A stretch of 64,000 nucleotides of DNA from Corynebacterium glyciniphilum AJ 3170. GTDB lineage: Bacteria; Actinomycetota; Actinomycetes; Mycobacteriales; Mycobacteriaceae. The notes beneath the pieces were generated by a model that ran no database searches, was not told the origin of the DNA, and was given only the letters and a program-made list of their open reading frames with translations. Both the position numbers and the translations under genes were made by a program. Positions 62,129 through 64,000 of this stretch are shown here, piece after piece (positions within the stretch are counted from its first letter, which is position 1; every line of letters starts with the position of its first letter). Where the stretch lies: the NCBI RefSeq assembly GCF_007673095.1, contig NZ_VDYZ01000008.1:1-64000 (forward strand), written 5' to 3'.

Positions 62129-63355
62129 TCAGTTCCTGTCGTCCTGCTCGGGGTCGCCGTCCTCGGTGGGGATGCGCGAACGGAGGGCCGCGTGGTCTGA
62201 ACCGTCGGCGTGATCGACGGCCTCCCGGGCATCATCGCGGCGCCCGTTGATGTTCCAGAGCAGCACTCCGACGACTTTGCTGCCGTCGACGTAATAGACC
62301 ACGCCACGGTCTCCGTCCCACACGTCGACAGTCTCCAACGACGCATCGAGGGTGCCGACGGCCTCATACCGGTCGTCGAACGCCACCGAGTAGAAGTAGG
62401 GCGTGTGGGTGTAAGGTTCGTCCGCCCCCGCGAGGTTGCGACCGGCCTGCCGGCCCATCGTCGTGGCATTGTCGACATGCTCGATCCGACGGCGGCCCAG
62501 GATGGCATCCGGATAGGACGCCACGTCACCGGCCGCGAAGATCCGGGGGTCGCTCGTGCGCAACAACTCGTCGACAAGCACTCCGTCATCCACAGACAAT
62601 CCTGCCTCACTGGCGATCTCGTTGTTCGGGGAGACACCCGCACCCACGGCGACTGCGTCGCATTCGAGGGAGGTTCCGTCCGAGAGAGCGAGGACGAGAT
62701 GACCGCTCCCCTGCACATCGGCGGACTCCACCGACACACCGGGCATGACGGTCACGCCGGCGTCCTCGTACCGGGACTGGAAGTACCGGGCGAGGTCCGG
62801 CGGGAAAACACCGCCGAACAGGACATCATCAGGGAAGACGAGCGTGACGGCAGTGTCATTCTGTACCAACGCAGCCGCCAGTTCGGAACCGATGAAGCTG
62901 CCGCCGACGACGACCACATGGCGCTGGTCGCCGGAATGACGGCGCAACCGCTCATAGTCGTCGAGCGTACGGAAGAACACGATACGGTCGTCCTCGGGGA
63001 GACCGAGGGTAGCCGGGGCTCCGCCCGTTGCGAGAAGCAGCTTTCCATAGGTGAGAATCACGCCACTCTCGGTGCGCACGGTCTGCGCATCGCGGTCGAC
63101 CGCCACAGCACGGTCACCTGGGTACCGGACTGCCCCGGTGTCGTCCTCGGTGTTGAGCCACACGTCGTCGAAGCTGAAGGAACTGTCGGTCCAGAGCTTC
63201 TTGGACAAGGCAGGGCGCGCCACCGGAGGTGTCTGCTCTTCAGCGACGATGCCGATAGTCCCGTCAGGATCCACCTCGCGGATACCCCGCGCAGCGCTGT
63301 CGGCAACCATGCCGCCGCCGACAATGAGGTACTGGTAGAAATTCTGTTCCGTCAT
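62129..63355 (-). CDS. FAD-dependent NAD(P)H oxidoreductase (ferredoxin-reductase/AIF-like)
   Basis: A 408-residue two-dinucleotide-fold flavoprotein. FAD motif LIVGGGMVADSAARGI, RPALSKKLW, NAD motif HVVVVGGSFIGSELAAAL, the ATG motif LLLATGGAP, and the second FAD motif PRIFAAGDVASYPD. The C-terminal domain has TPYFYSVAFDDRYEAVG. It probably reduces a ferredoxin or acts as a disulfide-independent NADH oxidase. It is the first gene before the SDR gene. Confidence 0.85.
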   Translation of the reverse strand: MTEQNFYQYLIVGGGMVADSAARGIREVDPDGTIGIVAEEQTPPVARPALSKKLWTDSSFSFDDVWLNTEDDTGAVRYPGDRAVAVDRDAQTVRTESGVILTYGKLLLATGGAPATLGLPEDDRIVFFRTLDDYERLRRHSGDQRHVVVVGGSFIGSELAAALVQNDTAVTLVFPDDVLFGGVFPPDLARYFQSRYEDAGVTVMPGVSVESADVQGSGHLVLALSDGTSLECDAVAVGAGVSPNNEIASEAGLSVDDGVLVDELLRTSDPRIFAAGDVASYPDAILGRRRIEHVDNATTMGRQAGRNLAGADEPYTHTPYFYSVAFDDRYEAVGTLDASLETVDVWDGDRGVVYYVDGSKVVGVLLWNINGRRDDAREAVDHADGSDHAALRSRIPTEDGDPEQDDRN

Positions 63356-63486
63356 GTCATCGACGCTACGCGCGGTAGGCGGTGCCCTGCCATGGTCCGC
63401 GGCAGCATTCCCCGGTGTGATTCCCCTTCGTGCCGTTCCGGCAACGCGTGTTGCCGCCCTGCCGACGGGGCAGGATGATCGGGAGC

Positions 63487-64000
63487 ATGAGAGCACACGA
63501 CATCATCATCATCGGTGGCGGCGCGGCCGGACTCAGCGCCGCCGAACTCCTGGGACGCGCCCGTCGCGACGTCCTCGTCATCGACTCCGCCGCACCCCGC
63601 AACCGTTTCGCCCCGAACATGCACGGCGTGCTCGGCCACGACGGTCTTCCCCCACTGGAGCTCCTGGAGAAGGGTCGTGCCGAACTCGACGCCTACGGCG
63701 TCACAGTCACCACCAACAGCACCGAGTCCGTCACGGAGGTCGTCCGTGGCCTGAAGGTCACGTGCACCGACGGCACCGTCGAATACGCCCGCGCCGTCCT
63801 CGTCGCCAGCGGTATCGACGACGTCCTCCCCGACGTCCCCGGTCTCGCAGACCACTGGGGCGACGCCGTGTTCCAGTGCCCCTACTGCCACGGGTGGGAG
63901 CACCGCGACCAGCGCATCGGCGTGCTGGCGTCGTCCCCCATGCTCCTCCAGTACGCCCAGCTCGTCCGGAACTGGACCGGGGACCTCACGGTCTTCGTGA
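63487..64000 (+). CDS. thioredoxin-reductase-like FAD protein, partial
   Basis: 171 residues are visible before the window ends. FAD motif IIIIGGGAAGLSAAELLGRA, APRNRFAPNMHGVLGHDG, the VASGIDDVLPDVPGL turn and FQCPYCHGWEHRD, a CxxC in the position and context seen in small thioredoxin-reductase-like oxidoreductases. It is divergent from the FAD oxidoreductase gene (131 bp). The NAD domain continues beyond base 64000. Confidence 0.85.
   Translation, partial: MRAHDIIIIGGGAAGLSAAELLGRARRDVLVIDSAAPRNRFAPNMHGVLGHDGLPPLELLEKGRAELDAYGVTVTTNSTESVTEVVRGLKVTCTDGTVEYARAVLVASGIDDVLPDVPGLADHWGDAVFQCPYCHGWEHRDQRIGVLASSPMLLQYAQLVRNWTGDLTVFV

Noticed and set aside
1..64000. CRISPR arrays, rRNA genes, prophage or complete insertion sequences
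   Set aside because: No regularly spaced repeats, rRNA sequence, integrase, transposase or phage structural genes were seen.

Overview
The window is a dense, high-GC chromosomal stretch of an actinobacterium, most likely a Corynebacterium of the C. variabile type. This rests on gene content, not on a search: a serine dehydratase beside an M20 peptidase, DUF222/HNH and DUF488 genes, a septum-formation lipoprotein, a two-gene 10-methyl fatty acid locus, many GTG starts, 4-nt ATGA/GTGA overlaps and several apparently leaderless genes. I saw no rRNA, phage, CRISPR array or complete insertion sequence.

Region 1 (1-12.2 kb): a secreted phospholipase A2-like protein coupled to a membrane alpha/beta hydrolase that looks truncated; a NarL-type two-component system; a free-standing condensation-domain acyltransferase divergent from a hydrolase; two identical tRNA-Arg(ACG) genes flanking an SDR gene, then tRNA-Ser(GCT); an aromatic aminotransferase, an OHCU-decarboxylase-like protein, a lipoprotein, and a reductase/methyltransferase pair predicted to make 10-methyl branched fatty acids.

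Region 2 (12.2-27.8 kb): mostly housekeeping genes. They include a DUF805 protein, HrpB helicase, DUF488 and HNH proteins, a stress membrane protein, a nitronate monooxygenase, a gamma carbonic anhydrase, an NCS1 permease overlapping a sirtuin gene, and biotin genes bioA-bioD divergent from bioF.

Region 3 (27.8-37 kb) is the accessory part. A decayed ABC exporter is joined to a truncated regulator partner. A Phd/VapC-type toxin-antitoxin pair follows, then a rhuM gene broken by one in-frame amber codon and carrying a perfect 37-bp palindrome. The urease operon runs ureA-X-ureB-ureC-ureF-ureG-ureD. It has no ureE; X encodes a chelatase-like protein with a histidine-rich tail.

Region 4 (37-52.7 kb): a haloperoxidase-like hydrolase, an ArsR regulator, an ABC exporter with its TetR regulator, a metal/corrinoid-type ABC importer behind a 30-bp palindrome, a DUF3100/Lrp-like/M20/serine dehydratase catabolic group, and a copper/heme group (PepSY protein, PCu(A)C chaperone, DyP peroxidase).

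Region 5 (52.7-64 kb): an ABC-F ribosome-protection-type ATPase preceded by a 15-codon leader ORF and alternative hairpins that look like ribosome-mediated attenuation; an ABC-2 exporter with a TetR regulator; a YibE/F protein; a cupin regulator divergent from a DHA2 efflux pump; an SDR/FAD-oxidoreductase pair; and a thioredoxin-reductase-like gene cut by the window end.
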